In this document: one piece after another, positions 35,461-46,639 of the stretch | Position numbering within the stretch: the first letter of the stretch is position 1 | How the letters are laid out: every line of letters starts with the position of its first letter | Source: Lumnitzera littorea | Taxonomy: Eukaryota; Streptophyta; Magnoliopsida; Myrtales; Combretaceae | Assembly (NCBI GenBank): GCA_024138015.1 | Contig: JAMXBB010000014.1 | Location: forward strand, 134,796 to 198,795 | DNA: 64,000 nucleotides | Reading direction: 5' to 3' | Made by a program: the position numbers and the translations under genes | Notes under the pieces: model-generated | Databases searched by the model: none | What the model was told of the DNA's origin: nothing | Seen by the model: only the letters and a program-made list of their open reading frames with translations

Positions 35461-35668
35461 TAAGTTCAATGGGTTACATGAGCTGGGGATACAGTTATGT
35501 CCTCGTCCATATTCTTACAGTAACGTAATGCCCCTTAAGATCAATGAGTAATACGGGCTAAGAATATGGTGATGTCCCTACCCATGTTCAACCAAGCGTA
35601 ATTTTAGGCACCACACTTAGTAAGTAACATGAGCTTGGAATAGAACCATGTCCTTCCTTGTATCCACC
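35461..35668 (+). repeat. degenerate tandem repeat, about 75-82 base unit
   Basis: Units start at 35461, 35536 and 35618 (the last incomplete). Each contains a version of gagctggg-ata-x-ag-x-tatgtcc followed by a C-rich tccatattc-like phrase. Tandem repeats of this kind are common upstream of the env-like ORF in Athila-type elements. Confidence 0.6.
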
Positions 35669-35689
35669 TAAACAAAATAAAGATACACA

Positions 35690-35790
35690 CACACCCTCAC
35701 ATCCTGTACACATTAAAACACACATACTCTTAAGTCCTCTTATGAACATGAACACGAACACAAACACAAACACAAACACACACACAAGCA
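35690..35790 (+). repeat. CA-rich microsatellite region
   Basis: Runs of cacacaca at 35692-35701 and an (AACAC)n-like stretch at 35751-35786. The minus-strand Val/Phe-rich reading here is a by-product of this repeat. Confidence 0.8.
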
Positions 35791-36537
35791 CTCCTCACTC
35801 TCTCTTCCTCTCACATCTCATACACATTTAACTACTTGTTTTCATCAAATCCAAGATCATCCAAGTAAGTTTCCTCTTATGCTATTCTTTTTCTTCTTCT
35901 TTTACTATTTCTTGCTCATGTTGTAAGGTCATCACTAAGTATGCACGATTAAGTGAGAGAAATTTAGGGCTTTTGTTGTTTTAGGTAAAGATCATGTATC
36001 TAGACTTGTCTTGACTTTTTTTTACCACATAGAACATAACTTTTTGTTGGATCACCTGTGACATGATTGTGTCCTTTGAAATTGGTGCGCATGGTTATAT
36101 GTTTTAGAGTTGCTCTTGTTGATATGTTTAAATGCATTTGTGAAGCTTATTGTTGAAAGTTTATACCCTTTAATCCATTAAGCACGAATTTTGTTTGAGA
36201 TTGTATACCAATTTGAATGTGATTCATTCCTTTTAGCCACTTAAGGTTTGGAATCTTGATGTTGATTTTAGGGCATTAATGCTATTTGAAGTTAAGAGAG
36301 GGATTAATCTCATGATCTTTGCATCTTGAAGAGTCAATCATGTAACTAGTTATATCCTTCCACTATTTTATCCTCTTCAATCAACTAGTTATAGTAATGC
36401 CCTTAAGTGTTTGATGTGCCCCAATGAAGTTGTTCATATTATTCCCTACTTTCTTTCATTGCAATTGCTTCTTAATTCGAAACAAGTATGGGAAACATTC
36501 TTTACATCTATTTGGTATTGTGTTCTCTTCCAAGTAA

Positions 36538-37790
36538 CCATGTCAAATTGCAAAAAACAAACCATTAGGCAAAAGGCCAATTCTGTCACATCCACTTCCA
36601 CTTAAGAGGGTACTCTTATAGAACCATTAGCCACCCTTTCTTCATTAGAGCATCCCATGCTTTAGTTTAAGGAAGAGTATTAACTGAACCGCTATAATTT
36701 GTTAAAGCATAAGTAGTTTAGTGAAACCTTATGTTTGGATTAGGATGTAACTGAGCATCAATGTTTGACTAATGACATGAAAGCACTCATAGAAGGAATC
36801 ATCTAGGAAAGATTTCTCTCCTCATAAGCCTTGGCATATAGAGAGTTAACATTGGAGTTCTTGTGCACATACAGCTAGATAGAGAGGGTATTGGAGGCAT
36901 GGGTCCAAAGCATAAGATGCATTTTATAATAAATGGTAGGTTATGCTGTATGACCATTGCTCAGATGGGTGCCAACCTTAGGCTTTATGAGGAGAGATAT
37001 ATGTTGATAGAAGAATTCAATCACTTGGGTCATCGCTTCCTCAAGGGACGTCACTCCCAATTGGTTATAAAATGAAATTGTTAACAGTGACCCCTATGAC
37101 CTGAAGATTAGTAAAGCCTCTCGATTGAAAAGGATTGAATACTAAGTCCTGCATTAGCTATCTTCAAACACCTTGAATGGGGGAGGCAATAGTACTAGTG
37201 TGGTCTTCAATAAGAACAACCTCTATCCATATAGTGTAATTTACAAAATCTAATCAATTAAGCAATTGAGCTAGCCAAATTCTTTCATCACTAGGCAACC
37301 ATGACAAGGAAGAAAGGGTAAATTTGTTGTAGCCCTTATATCACTCTTTAGTCCAAGCAATGTAGTCTTGCCCCATAAATTGGTCCTCCCTCATTTTAGC
37401 CACTTAAGTTGCCCCCTTGTGACTTAGCTCCTTTCGACACATAAACCTTCTAACATCCAGCACTCAGGGGCGATGGGGCTAATCTAGTACCTTGGCATAG
37501 ACAATTATGGCTAGATATGATGACAAATTTGATCTATTATTGAATGAAATCCACCAGGTATGAAAGAGTGTTGATAGAATCCACATCCGGCAAAACAAGT
37601 TTGAAAATATTCTCAAGATGAAATAATCGAATGCAAATGAGGAAGAAGAAGAGGAGGATAAGGAAGAGAGTAAGGAAGTTAAGGATGATGTGAGTGAGGG
37701 CAAAGAGGAAAGGGATGAAGAAGAGAAGGACGAGTAGGACAATGAAGAAAAGGAAGATGCTAAGGATGAGAAGGCTAATGATGGAGATGG
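36538..37790 (+). pseudogene. Athila ORF1-like protein with acidic tail
   Basis: Begins MSNCKKQTIRQK at 36538. After stops, YRELT-LEFLCTY (about 36840-36870), MGPKHKMHFIINGRLCCMT and QMGANLRLYEERY (36900-36990) fit the ATHILA ORF-1 pattern of a Leu-Thr-x-Glu-Phe-Leu motif, a strand-rich core and a Gly-Leu-Tyr segment. A highly acidic stretch (NEEEEEDKEESKE, about 37635 on) closes the protein near 37800. The role of this ORF is not established; it lies where env-like genes sit in related elements. Frameshifts and stops make it non-coding today. Confidence 0.6.
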
Positions 37791-37809
37791 AGATTATCAT
37801 CCCTTTAAT

Positions 37810-39330
37810 TATTTTTTTTTTTAATGTTATGTTGGGCTGATATATTTGAATACTTGAGACTTTCCTTTCATTTTCTTTTTATTTTTAATTGTCTTTTCAC
37901 TTTTTCTTTTCCTTTTTTCTTAGTTAGTAGTTAGTAGACAATAGCCTACACATAATGGACATGCAACAATGATGGATTCCTAGATACGAATTGTCTATGT
38001 GCTATTCGAATGATAGGGAAGTATTCATTCTTTTTCAATGCATGTTTCCCCATTTAATCCCTTTTTCCCTATGGTGTTATCCATTTGTCTCATATCTTTT
38101 GAAATTTCTTAGTTATACATTAAGGACAATATATGATAGTAAATATGGGGAAGGGGGGTGTATAAATTTGTTACCACTTAGGAAACCAATCTTTTACATT
38201 TGACCCAATTGATGTATGAGTTAACTTGCAATGGATAATTAACAATTGTCAAAATTTGAAGTGGTTAATTGAGTTGAACTATTTGATTAGCACCCTAATC
38301 ATTATTGATCCTATTATACTTTGCTAGAGTTGACTAATAGAATCTTTGGAGGACAATGTTTTGGATTATTTAGCCTAAGATTTTATGACTTAAGATTAGA
38401 GTAACATTACTAGTTCAGAATTAGTCATAATTATTTTTATATTTACTTTAATGTATACTTTTTTCTTGGAAATTCTTAGAGCCTTATAATGCTTAGTAAA
38501 CAAACAAATTAAATTTATCTTTTCAGAAGCCCTTGAAAAATCTAATTAGTTAGAGATGGAAAATAATAATAAGTGCGTAAATAGTCAAATAAACAAAAAC
38601 AAAGAAGAAAGCAAAATTAGTAAGGATTTGCCTTAGTTTATCAAAAGAGCGAGGTTGAATCTTGTTACCAATGCAAATGTAAATATGAAGGATAAATTAG
38701 TATGGATCGGCCTTGATCCTTTAGAAAAGCAAGATTCTTTCTCGCTACCAATGTAGGGGCTAGGTTGGTATGGATTAGTCTTAATTTGTTATAGGAGCAA
38801 GATCCTTTCCTACTAGCAGCACCATCGTGTTTAAAAAAAAAAAAACAAAAAACAAAATTCCTACAAAAGCATGAATTAAGGGGATGATAAGGGGATGAGT
38901 AGATACAAAATGTGTTTATTTTAGATTATAGCATTTAGCGAGATTAAAAAGAGAATTGTGTACACTTTAGTTAGGTGGATAAAACTTTTATTACTCTTTC
39001 TCAATTAACAAGATGTTAAACCTAATCTTAAGTTTAAGAGTTCTTAGTTAAATGATTCAGGTAAACTTTGACTTACATAGATTAACTAGTGAACCCTATT
39101 ATTAAATATCGTCAAAGCATTTGAATATGGTCGGGTAAAATTATGAAATTGTTAAGGGCAAAATTAATTAACTTTATAGTTACAAGTTAATTGGGTATTA
39201 TCTCTTGATTTTCTTCGGATCAAGTGTAATTATATGCTAGTTTCCTAAGTGGTGATAAATTTTATCTAGTGTTTCTTGTCCCAATTTTTTTCATTTTGGT
39301 TGATTTATTTGCTTAAGGATAAGTAAATGC
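37810..39330 (+). other. 3' untranslated region of the Athila-like element
   Basis: AT-rich and without coding sequence. A purine-rich run atggggaagggggg at 38145-38158 looks like a polypurine tract, but no LTR pair supports it. A second candidate lies at 39331-39346. An A-rich run lies near 38833-38854. Confidence 0.45.
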
Positions 39331-39500
39331 TTAAGTGTAGCAAGTTTGATGACTCTTAATTTAGACACATTTAACATTGTGATTTTATATTATTTCCCTT
39401 ATAATTTTGGCTTATTTTTAAGGAAATTAGTACTTAATTGAGTGAAATTTTGATTTTAGGATTTGAATGCAATCTTAGATTGAAAATAAAAAAAAAAATC
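39331..39500 (+). repeat. polypurine-like tract and truncated LTR start
   Basis: ttaagtgtagcaagtt precedes TGATGACTCTTAATT at 39347. This is the same arrangement as cttaagtatgggggaatt + TGATAAC at 671-686. Only about 150 bases follow before the PMD coding sequence begins on the other strand. Confidence 0.5.
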
Positions 39501-39504
39501 AAGT

Positions 39505-40548
39505 TTTACTCAATGATGTGGAAACTTATAAGTGGTACCCGAACAGTCCAAATATGTCGCCCCATAATACAGAAGTGAGGCAGCAACTGCAGCAATTCCT
39601 CTATATAAGTCTCCCAAACAACCTAGAGGGCAAAAGAAAAAGAAAAGAAAAATAAACAATCAGTCAAACAACGATAGTTATCACTTACGACCAAGAAAAG
39701 AACAACAAATAGGATAACTTATAATATCATACTTGCTGCGTCGTTTGTATGTCAAAAGTAGTGTGATACGCATCTACGACATGCATCGAATGCTAAGTCA
39801 TATCCTGCACTACCCTTCATCTAGCCGACAATGGTCTATCCCTATCGATAATAAATTCATATCGACTAAGGGGGGCAACATGTGAGAATCTATCTCAAGC
39901 TCATACCTGCAGTAGAATCACGGCCCCTCCTAACTCATATACGTCAGATGACGAGGCAGAGCACAACTATCGGTACAACCATGCCAAGTAAGTGCTACCC
40001 CAGCTATTGAGAAGTCCTCCAGCAATGACAGAAATATCAGGTGAATAAGGCTTGAGGATTTATAAATCCTCCCATTAAGTCGAGTATGTACACACATAAG
40101 TACTGTCAGACTGTCTTGTCGTTGGCCTCACGGGGAAGTATCTGGAAGTGCTCTCGTAACTACGTTAGAGATAAGTGAGTACCCCTCATCCAAGCAGGCC
40201 TTACACCTAGCAATCTCTCCCCTACGTCACCTCAACTCTCCTCATCATCGGTCTTTATTCGATCCGCCACCATGAACCCCTTAACTGGAAGTCCAAGTTG
40301 GACATAGACATCCTACAGTATGATGGTCGCCTCTCCAATAGGTAGGTAGAACGTATGTGTCTCGGGCCTCCATCTCTCGATAAATGTCATAATCAAATGC
40401 CAATCCAACATAATAAATGAGAGCTATGCAACTCCCCAGAACCCAACCTCCTGTGTGTAAGGCTCTACCCTAAGATGTATAGGGATATCCCGCTCATCCT
40501 TACGTAATGACATGTCACTGCGTTGCACTCGTAGTGCATAAGCCACCT
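39505..40548 (-). pseudogene. MAIN-like plant mobile domain (PMD) gene, main exon(s)
   Basis: Minus strand. VAYALRVQRSDMSLRKDERD is followed by the hallmark LIMTFIERWRPETHTFYLP (about 40395-40340), then IGEATIIL-stop-DVYVQLGLPV, LREHFQILPREANDK (about 40150), YDLAFDACRR (about 39785) and GRHIWTVRVPLISFHIIE near 39520. This is the PMD order of MAIN/MAIL1-like and related transposon proteins. It breaks off at the Athila LTR junction exactly where the family continues with Trp. Stops are mostly TAG for Gln. The acceptor side (TTTAAG near 40549) abuts Gy2. PMD proteins occur as host silencing factors and inside Mutator-like elements. The position next to mudrA favours the second here. Confidence 0.82.
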
Positions 40549-40559
40549 CTTAAAGAAAC

Positions 40560-41412
40560 TGTTGTGAACCGTGACCTTAAAACAGACAAGACGGGTCACT
40601 GGATGGATCCGAGCTTGTACAAAACTCATAAGGGGTTAATGGGGATAGGTACGAAAGGGTGAAAGCAAAGAATGAAAATAGCAAGTTAACCCACGAACAG
40701 CTTAAGAGGATATGATACACCAATGAAACTTCCTAGGACTTACGATACAATTCGATATAACATACAAATTGGTCCAATAAAGTTACTTGCCACCTAACCT
40801 TGCTTAAAGAAAATGATAAGAGTGATACTGAAAGTAAACAAACAATATTTACACAAGGAAGAAATTACTCAAATGTATTGAAGATAAATCTCTTCTTACA
40901 GCTACAAGTATAAGGGTATTTATACTTGGAAGTTAAGACAACTTACCCAAAAAGAAAAAGACAATAACGATATTTTCTAAAGAAGCAATGTACATGATAC
41001 AAAAGAGTAAAAATGAATATACAAGGAAAATAATCATTGGTGCTATAGATTCTATATATGATACTATACTCATGGTGATCTGGATTGATAAGGTTGTTAG
41101 GAGATGTGAGCAAAAAGCAGAGACAGATAGGCTTATCCGAGTAGGGATGGCTTAGTTAATCCGGATTCTCTATCTCTCAGCTTCTTAGCAAGAATGAACC
41201 AAGTAATAGGTTAGCTCGGCACCAGAGTGTAATCATCAACTCAGCATACTACAAAATAATAAGCGATCATACAACATGACATTAAAGGTGACTCTATAAG
41301 GAAGTACTTAGCCTCGGTAGGGGTTGGTTGAAACATAAGGATTCGTCGTGCCAACCCCTTTAGTCCTTAGGTTCAACTACAAGTCAAGGGTCACGTAACT
41401 TGATTTCCATCA
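40560..41412 (-). repeat. Gy2 3' LTR
   Basis: On the plus strand from TGTTGTGAACCG to TTTCCATCA. The outer side is GAAAC and the PMD gene. The inner side is a polypurine tract at 41413-41422 (minus CCGAAGAGAA). Confidence 0.88.
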
Positions 41413-41439
41413 TTCTCTTCGGATTGTTTTGGATTTGGG

Positions 41440-44400
41440 ATCAAATCTAAATGGTGTATGCTCAATTCTCCATCAAGATGATATGGACTGAGGTCGGCAA
41501 TGTTGAAGGCGTTAGAAACCCCATAATCTTCAGGCAGTTTCAACTTGTAGGAGTTGTCACTGATTTTCTAGAGGATTCTAAAAGGTCCCTCCGTTTTTGT
41601 AGATAATTTGTTCTTCCTTTTGTTCAGGAACCGTTCCTTATTGAGGTATAGCCATACTAAGTCTCTCAGCTAAATTTTTTTAGTAGACCTACCCTTAGTC
41701 TTTCCTTGCATTCTTCTAGTAGCTTGATTGATGTGCTAAGTGACCTTGTCATAAATGTGCTAAAGAGATTATGCTTTGGTTGAGGCGTCAGGGTCCTCTT
41801 GCACGGGTGCTGGTATAGGGGCATGGTCGAAGGAAAACTCAGGATTGAATCCATAGACCACCTCATAGGGAGTCTACTTAGTGGTGTCATGTACAGTTCG
41901 GTTATAGGTGAACTCGACCACTGACAGGCAGACGTCCCAATTAACCAAGTTCTTACCTATTGTAGCTCAGAGCAATGGCCCCAAAGTACAATTAACCACC
42001 TCTATTTGGCCATCAGTTTGGGGGTGACATGAGGTACTAAAGAGTAATTTCGTTCCTAGTCGATGCTACAAGGTTCTCCAAAAATGGCTCAAGAACTTCG
42101 GGTCTTTATCGGAGACTACACTTCTCGGTATGCCGAGTATCTACACAATCTCTTATAAGAAAACAGAAGCAATAACCGAAGTATCGTTACTTTTGGTGCA
42201 AGGCATAAAGTGTGACATCTTACTAAACTAATCTACAATGACCATTACAAAATCTTTACCTATGGTAGTTCGTGGTAGTTTGAGAATAAAGTCCATACTT
42301 AGTTTAGTCTATGGCCTCGTCAGAACAGGTAAGGGCTACTTTCCCTTATTCAGCTTGGTACTTGGCCTTTTTGCATACAACACAACTTTCGACAACTCAA
42401 TACACATCTCTTTGCATTCTTAGCTAAAAGAATCGGTCATTTAATAGTTCACAAGTCCTTCTCTCTCCAAAGTGTTTAGATAGTCATTCGTTGTGAGCTT
42501 CCTTAATTAATAATTCCCGTAGGGAACAAGCCGGTATGCATAGTTTCCCCCCTTGGAACAAATAGCCATCCTCTACATAATACTCGTCTACTATCCTCCC
42601 ATCTACACATCGTGAAATTATTGGTCCAAAGTGTGGATCCCTAAAGTACTGTTCTTTGATATTCACAAAACCAAACAACTTAGTCTATAGTTCTGATAAG
42701 AGCGCATGCCTTCTCAAAAAAGCATCTACAACTACGTTGCTCTTTCCTTGCATATACTTCATCACAAAATTGAATTCCTCGAGGAATTCAACCCATCTCG
42801 CCTACTGCTTCAACAACTTGGTCTGACTTCGAAGGTACCTCAGCGATTCATGGTCAATATATATATGACAAATTCTCTTAGCAGTAAGTAATGTTGGCAC
42901 ACTTGTATTGCTTGGATCAGTGCCAAAAGTTCCTTGTCATACACGGAGTAGTTCAGCTACGGTCATCGAAGCTTCTTACTATGGAAGGTAATTGGTCGGC
43001 CTTCCTGTATCGGGATAATGCCTATTCCAACACTCGATGCATCACATTCTAGCTAAAAAATTTTATCGAAGTCAGGTAGTACTAACACCGGAGCAAAGGT
43101 CAATCTTTCTTTTACATTGGCAAAACGCCTCTCCTCCCTTTCTTCCATTGGAAGTCAGAGTTCTTCTTTGTAAACTCAATAAGTGGTGCGATGATGATGC
43201 TAAAATTCTCAATAAACTTTCTATAAAACGAAGCCATTCCATAGAAACTTCTTACGTCAACATAAGTAGTAGGAGTCGGCCACTCAACAATTTCCTTGAT
43301 CTTCTCATCATCGACTTATAAGCCTCCTCTACTAACTACATACCCAAAGAATACTACTTCCTTTTAGCAGAAGCAACATTTTTTCAAGTTGTCGAATAGT
43401 CTTTCAACACGAAGGATATCCAAGACTGCTTTGAGATGTTCAATGTGACTTGGTATGTCAGTACTGTAAACCAGGATGTCGTCAAAATACACAACGATAG
43501 ACTTCCTAATGAGATGTCTCAGCACATGGTTCATAAGTCTCATGAAAGTACTAGGGGCATTGGACAAGCTGAAGGGCATGACCATTCACTCGTAAAGTCC
43601 ATGTTAAGCCTAGTCTTCCACTCGTCTCCTGACCTTATGTGGATTTGATGGTAGCTAAACTAAAGATCAATCTTGTTGAAAATCTTAGCTCCACTCAGTT
43701 CATCCAACATGTCTTCTAGTTTCGGGATCGAATACTTATATTTGATCATGATTTTGTTCACAGCTTGGTTGTCAACACATATTTGCCAGGTTCCATCCTT
43801 CTTCAGCACTAGAAGTGCAGGCATAGCACAAGGGCTAAGACTCTCTCTCACATAATCTCTCTTCAGCAACTCATTGACTTAACGTTAGAGTTCAAAAGCC
43901 TACTCGAGATTCATCCGATAAGCTGGCTTATTTTGCAATGCAGCGTCAGGTATTAAGTCAATGCAATACTCTATGCCTCGAGTTGGGAGCAACCGCTTAG
44001 GTAATTGTTCTGGGAACAGGTCGGCATAATCATCTAGCAACTCTTTGATTTCTTAGGGAAACTCACCCTACTCCTTCATTTACAATAGTCGCCTGACCAA
44101 CAATAGGGTCAGCTCGTCAGCATTGATGGCCTCTCAGAGCTCGATTCTACTCATCACTAGAACTTTCTTCAATCCATGAATGAGTTTCATCTGTAATTTG
44201 TGAACTTCTCTTAGTGGCATCAGATTCAGTGTAATCTTCTAGCCATCCCTTTCAAACATATACGTGTTCCTGTAGCCATCATGTATAACTCTCTTGTCAA
44301 ACAACCATAACTTACCCAGCAACACATGGGAAGTGCACATAGGCAGCACGTCGCAGAGAATCTTATCAGAGTAATTCCCTCTAGTAATTGGCAGCAGTAT

Positions 44401-44780
44401 TTACTGAGTGACATGTAATGCTCCTTTCTCACTTAACCAATGCAACTTGTACGACCTAGGATGTGTGATAGTTGGCAACTTCAGTTTTGAAACAAGATCG
44501 GCTAATGCCACGTTGGTATAACTTCCACTATCCACAATGAGAGCACACATTGATCATTCACCTTGCAGGTGGTATGAAACAAATTTTCTCTTTGCTCCTC
44601 CTCTCGTAAGGGTTTCATACTCATAGTGCGCCGGACAACCATCAATAACTGGTCTAAGTCCTCGGAAAACATGTCCTTCTCAATCAGTTCTTTCTCAACA
44701 GGAATCTCCTCCTCTTCGGGTTCCTCATCCGTACTCTTTACTTCTAACTTCAGGATGTCTCCCTTAATGACCATCGTCCT
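41440..44780 (-). pseudogene. Gy2 pol: protease, RT, RNase H, integrase
   Basis: Minus strand. Protease near 44560-44280 with IVDSGSYTNVAL and CTSHVLLGKLW. RT 43870-43360: RDYVRESLSPCAMPALL, KDGTWQICVDNQAVNK, PKLEDMLDELSGAKIF, VMPFSLSNAPSTFMRL and VVYFDDILVYS (intact YXDD, 43478-43483 encodes Asp-Asp). RNase H about 43060-42720 with ECDASSVGIGI and YDKELLALIQA. Integrase zinc finger about 42500-42390 (EAHNE, KHFG, CVVCKKAK), core with SDKDPKFLSHFW (about 42120), then VEFTYNRTVHDTT and PYEVVYGFNP (41940-41860), and a GPF-type C-terminus with NIADLSPYHLDGE near 41500. Each domain is recognisable. Stops and frameshifts remain, so it is dead but well preserved. Confidence 0.9.
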
Positions 44781-45865
44781 TCAGTCTAAGTAGCCATATG
44801 TCTGAACCCTTGACACTTAAAGCATTTGATCTAGCTAGTCTTCCTACCAGACCCTTGGCCCTTCTCATACGTTCGGGTCGGCACTACATCTTCAAGTTAA
44901 CCTTTTTGCTCGACTCTAACATTAACTCTTTTGCTTGGTTAGATATTAGACTGAGCTTAGTGACTTGCCTACCCTGGTTGGCTAGTTGACATTCTGGTCG
45001 TTAGTCGACTCCTCCTTTGCCTCTCCACTTGTTAGGCAATCCTAATAACTTCATCCATTATGTCAAATTGTTGGAGCTCCATAATGTCTTAGATGTCTCC
45101 TCTCAATCTAGTAATAAATCTTGAGACTATTCGGGCTGGTGGTTTCTCCACTTCGCATCTTATCATAAGTATTTGGAATTCTTGAACATACTTATCAACA
45201 GTTTGGCCTCCTTACCTCAGCTCTTAAATCCGAGTGAAAGTATCTTGGAGATATGTTTCTAGCACGAATCTGTTTTTGAGCACTCTCTTCATCTCGGGCC
45301 AGGTGTTAATCTCTCGGTACCCCTCTTTTCTTCTCATGGCCTGAAAATTCTTCCACCACATGGCGGCATATCCGAAGAATTCAACAGCAACAATCCTCAC
45401 TCTCTCATAATCCTCATATTGATAGTAATCGAATACACGCTCTACCTTCTCTTCCCAATCCAGATACTCGTTAGCATTCCTAAATCCATTGAAACTCAAA
45501 ATTTGAAGCTTCATATGGTCAGATGCTCTGGAGATTCATACACACTTTTCTTCAAAATACTTTTCTTCCTCTTCATTAAGCTCTCTCAGGTCTATCCTTT
45601 GCCTTACTTGTCCGCCAACTCCTCTACCTCAGACTAGTTGAGCTGGGTTCTAACCTCTAACAGGTTGAGCAACTTATAGAGTGTTTTGTGCAGCCTTAGT
45701 GGGTCGACAAGACAGTGCATGACCAACTTGAATCAAATCTACCAAAAGGTTAGTTACCTCATCAAGTCTCTCATCAGTGCTTCTAGGAGTTCCTTGAGAT
45801 TGTTGTCCATGGTGAACAACTCCACTATCATCACCAGTACTAACATTCGTACTTGGATCTATCAT
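44781..45865 (-). pseudogene. Gy2 gag
   Basis: Minus strand. An N-terminal piece from 45865 (DPSTNVSTGDDSGVVHHG) precedes the Retrotrans_gag core, which is open for 96 codons from 45514: ILSFNGFRNANEYLDWEEKV, VFDYYQYEDYERV, AAMWWKNFQAMRRKEGY and NRFVLETYLQDTF. After one stop it goes on with VQEFQILMIRCEVEKP and FITRLRGDI. The zinc knuckle CFKCQGFRHMAT is near 44825-44790. Its fourth ligand is lost to a stop and shift, much as in Gy1. Confidence 0.9.
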
Positions 45866-46023
45866 TTTTCCTTACATGTTCAAAATTCAAACAAATACTT
45901 TAGAAAGTGAATAGCTAATAACATAGCAGTCTAATGAACACAGTAACTTGCTCTGTTTCTCATACGCAAAACAGAGTATAACAAAATTTAAGAAGAACTA
46001 ACTACAACTCACACAAAACCTCC

Positions 46024-46035
46024 GCTCTGATACCA
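46024..46035 (-). other. Gy2 primer-binding site
   Basis: The minus strand reads TGGTATCAGAGC, the exact site for initiator tRNA-Met, three bases inside the 5' LTR. Confidence 0.88.
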
Positions 46036-46038
46036 AGA

Positions 46039-46427
46039 TGTTGTGAACCATGACTAAGAATAGACAAGGCCAGTCGTTAAATGGGTCCAAGCTTGTAGAA
46101 AGCTTGAAAGGGGTTAATAGGGATAGGTACGAAAGGGTGAAAGCAAAGAATGAAAACAATAAGCCAACCTATGAATAGCTTCAGAGGATATGACGTACCA
46201 ATGAAACTTCCGAGGACTCACGGCACAATTCAATATAACACACGAATTGGTCCAATGAGGCATGCCATAGAATAATGGGCGGTCATAAGGTACGGCATTA
46301 AAGGTGACTCGGCAAGGAAGTACTCGGCCTCAGTAGGGTTTAGTTGGAACATGAGGATTCGTCGTGCCAGCTCCTCTAGTCCTCAGGCTCAGCTGCGGGT
46401 TAAGGGTCCCTAGCTTAATTCCCATCA
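46039..46427 (-). repeat. Gy2 5' LTR with large internal deletion
   Basis: On the plus strand from TGTTGTGAACCATG to AATTCCCATCA. Both ends match the 3' LTR. About 465 bases are missing between ccaatgagg (46260) and catgccatag. In the 3' LTR those flanks are near 40797 and 41243. Confidence 0.88.
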
Positions 46428-46502
46428 AAAACATTCATTAAGTTACTAAATAACACCTCTTTAATAAAGGAATTGACTAGAAATGATGATGACATTACTT
46501 AC

Positions 46503-46580
46503 CCTGCCCTCCTAGACAGCTTGTGAATGGTGACTAGCCTGCCTCATAAGTACATGTGGATCAATCAGTCTTAGCTCCAT
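46503..46580 (-). pseudogene. PMD gene, first exon
   Basis: The minus strand begins MELRLIDPHVLMRQASHHSQ, then AV-stop-EGR, matching the usual PMD N-terminus (a DP-x-VL-x-x-Q-x-x-H pattern). It ends at a good splice donor, GGCAGG|GTAAGTAATG. The stop stands where relatives have Trp. The ATG lies only about 60 bases downstream of the mudrA end. The intron is occupied by Gy2, and the next exon starts near 40548. Confidence 0.7.
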
Positions 46581-46639
46581 CTATCCTATGAATACATACA
46601 AACATGTTTAGTAGATAAAAAATAAAAAAAAAATAAAAA

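Larger units (their letters stand above)
32108..39500 (+). mobile_element. Athila-like gypsy element lacking RT, RNase H and integrase
   Basis: Plus strand order: 3' end of the 5' LTR (32108-about 32281), Asp-type primer site, gag, dead protease, linker, tandem repeats, CA-rich stretch, ORF1-like gene, acidic tail, 3' untranslated region, polypurine-like tract and the first roughly 150 bases of a 3' LTR. The linker that normally leads into RT (34860-34955) is followed within about 250 bases by the gaggcaaccca phrase that closes pol in such elements (about 35200). About 4 kb of pol is therefore missing. It ends against the PMD gene near 39500. Confidence 0.8.
40560..46427 (-). mobile_element. 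Ty3/gypsy chromovirus-like element Gy2
   Basis: Complete in order, with gag-PR-RT-RNaseH-IN on the minus strand. The 3' LTR is 853 bases (40560-41412) and the 5' LTR only 389 (46039-46427). The flanking pentamers GAAAC (40555-40559) and AAAAC (46428-46432) match at 4 of 5. The insertion lies in the first intron of the PMD gene, same strand. Gy2 has fewer stops than Gy1 and keeps YFDD in RT and DSGS in the protease, so it looks younger. Gy1 and Gy2 share LTR and internal sequence and belong to one family. Confidence 0.9.

Noticed and set aside
35588..35791. Val/Phe-rich minus-strand frame as a membrane protein
   Set aside because: It is the translation of a CA/AACAC microsatellite on the wrong strand of the Athila-like element.
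37479..37800. Two overlapping 87-codon minus-strand frames (Ser-rich, Ile/Leu-rich)
   Set aside because: Antisense readings of the GAGGAA-rich acidic tail of the ORF1-like protein.
38145..38158. atggggaagggggg as the Athila polypurine tract
   Set aside because: What follows shows no LTR match, while 39331-39346 is followed by an LTR-like start in the arrangement seen at 671-686. Kept only as an alternative.
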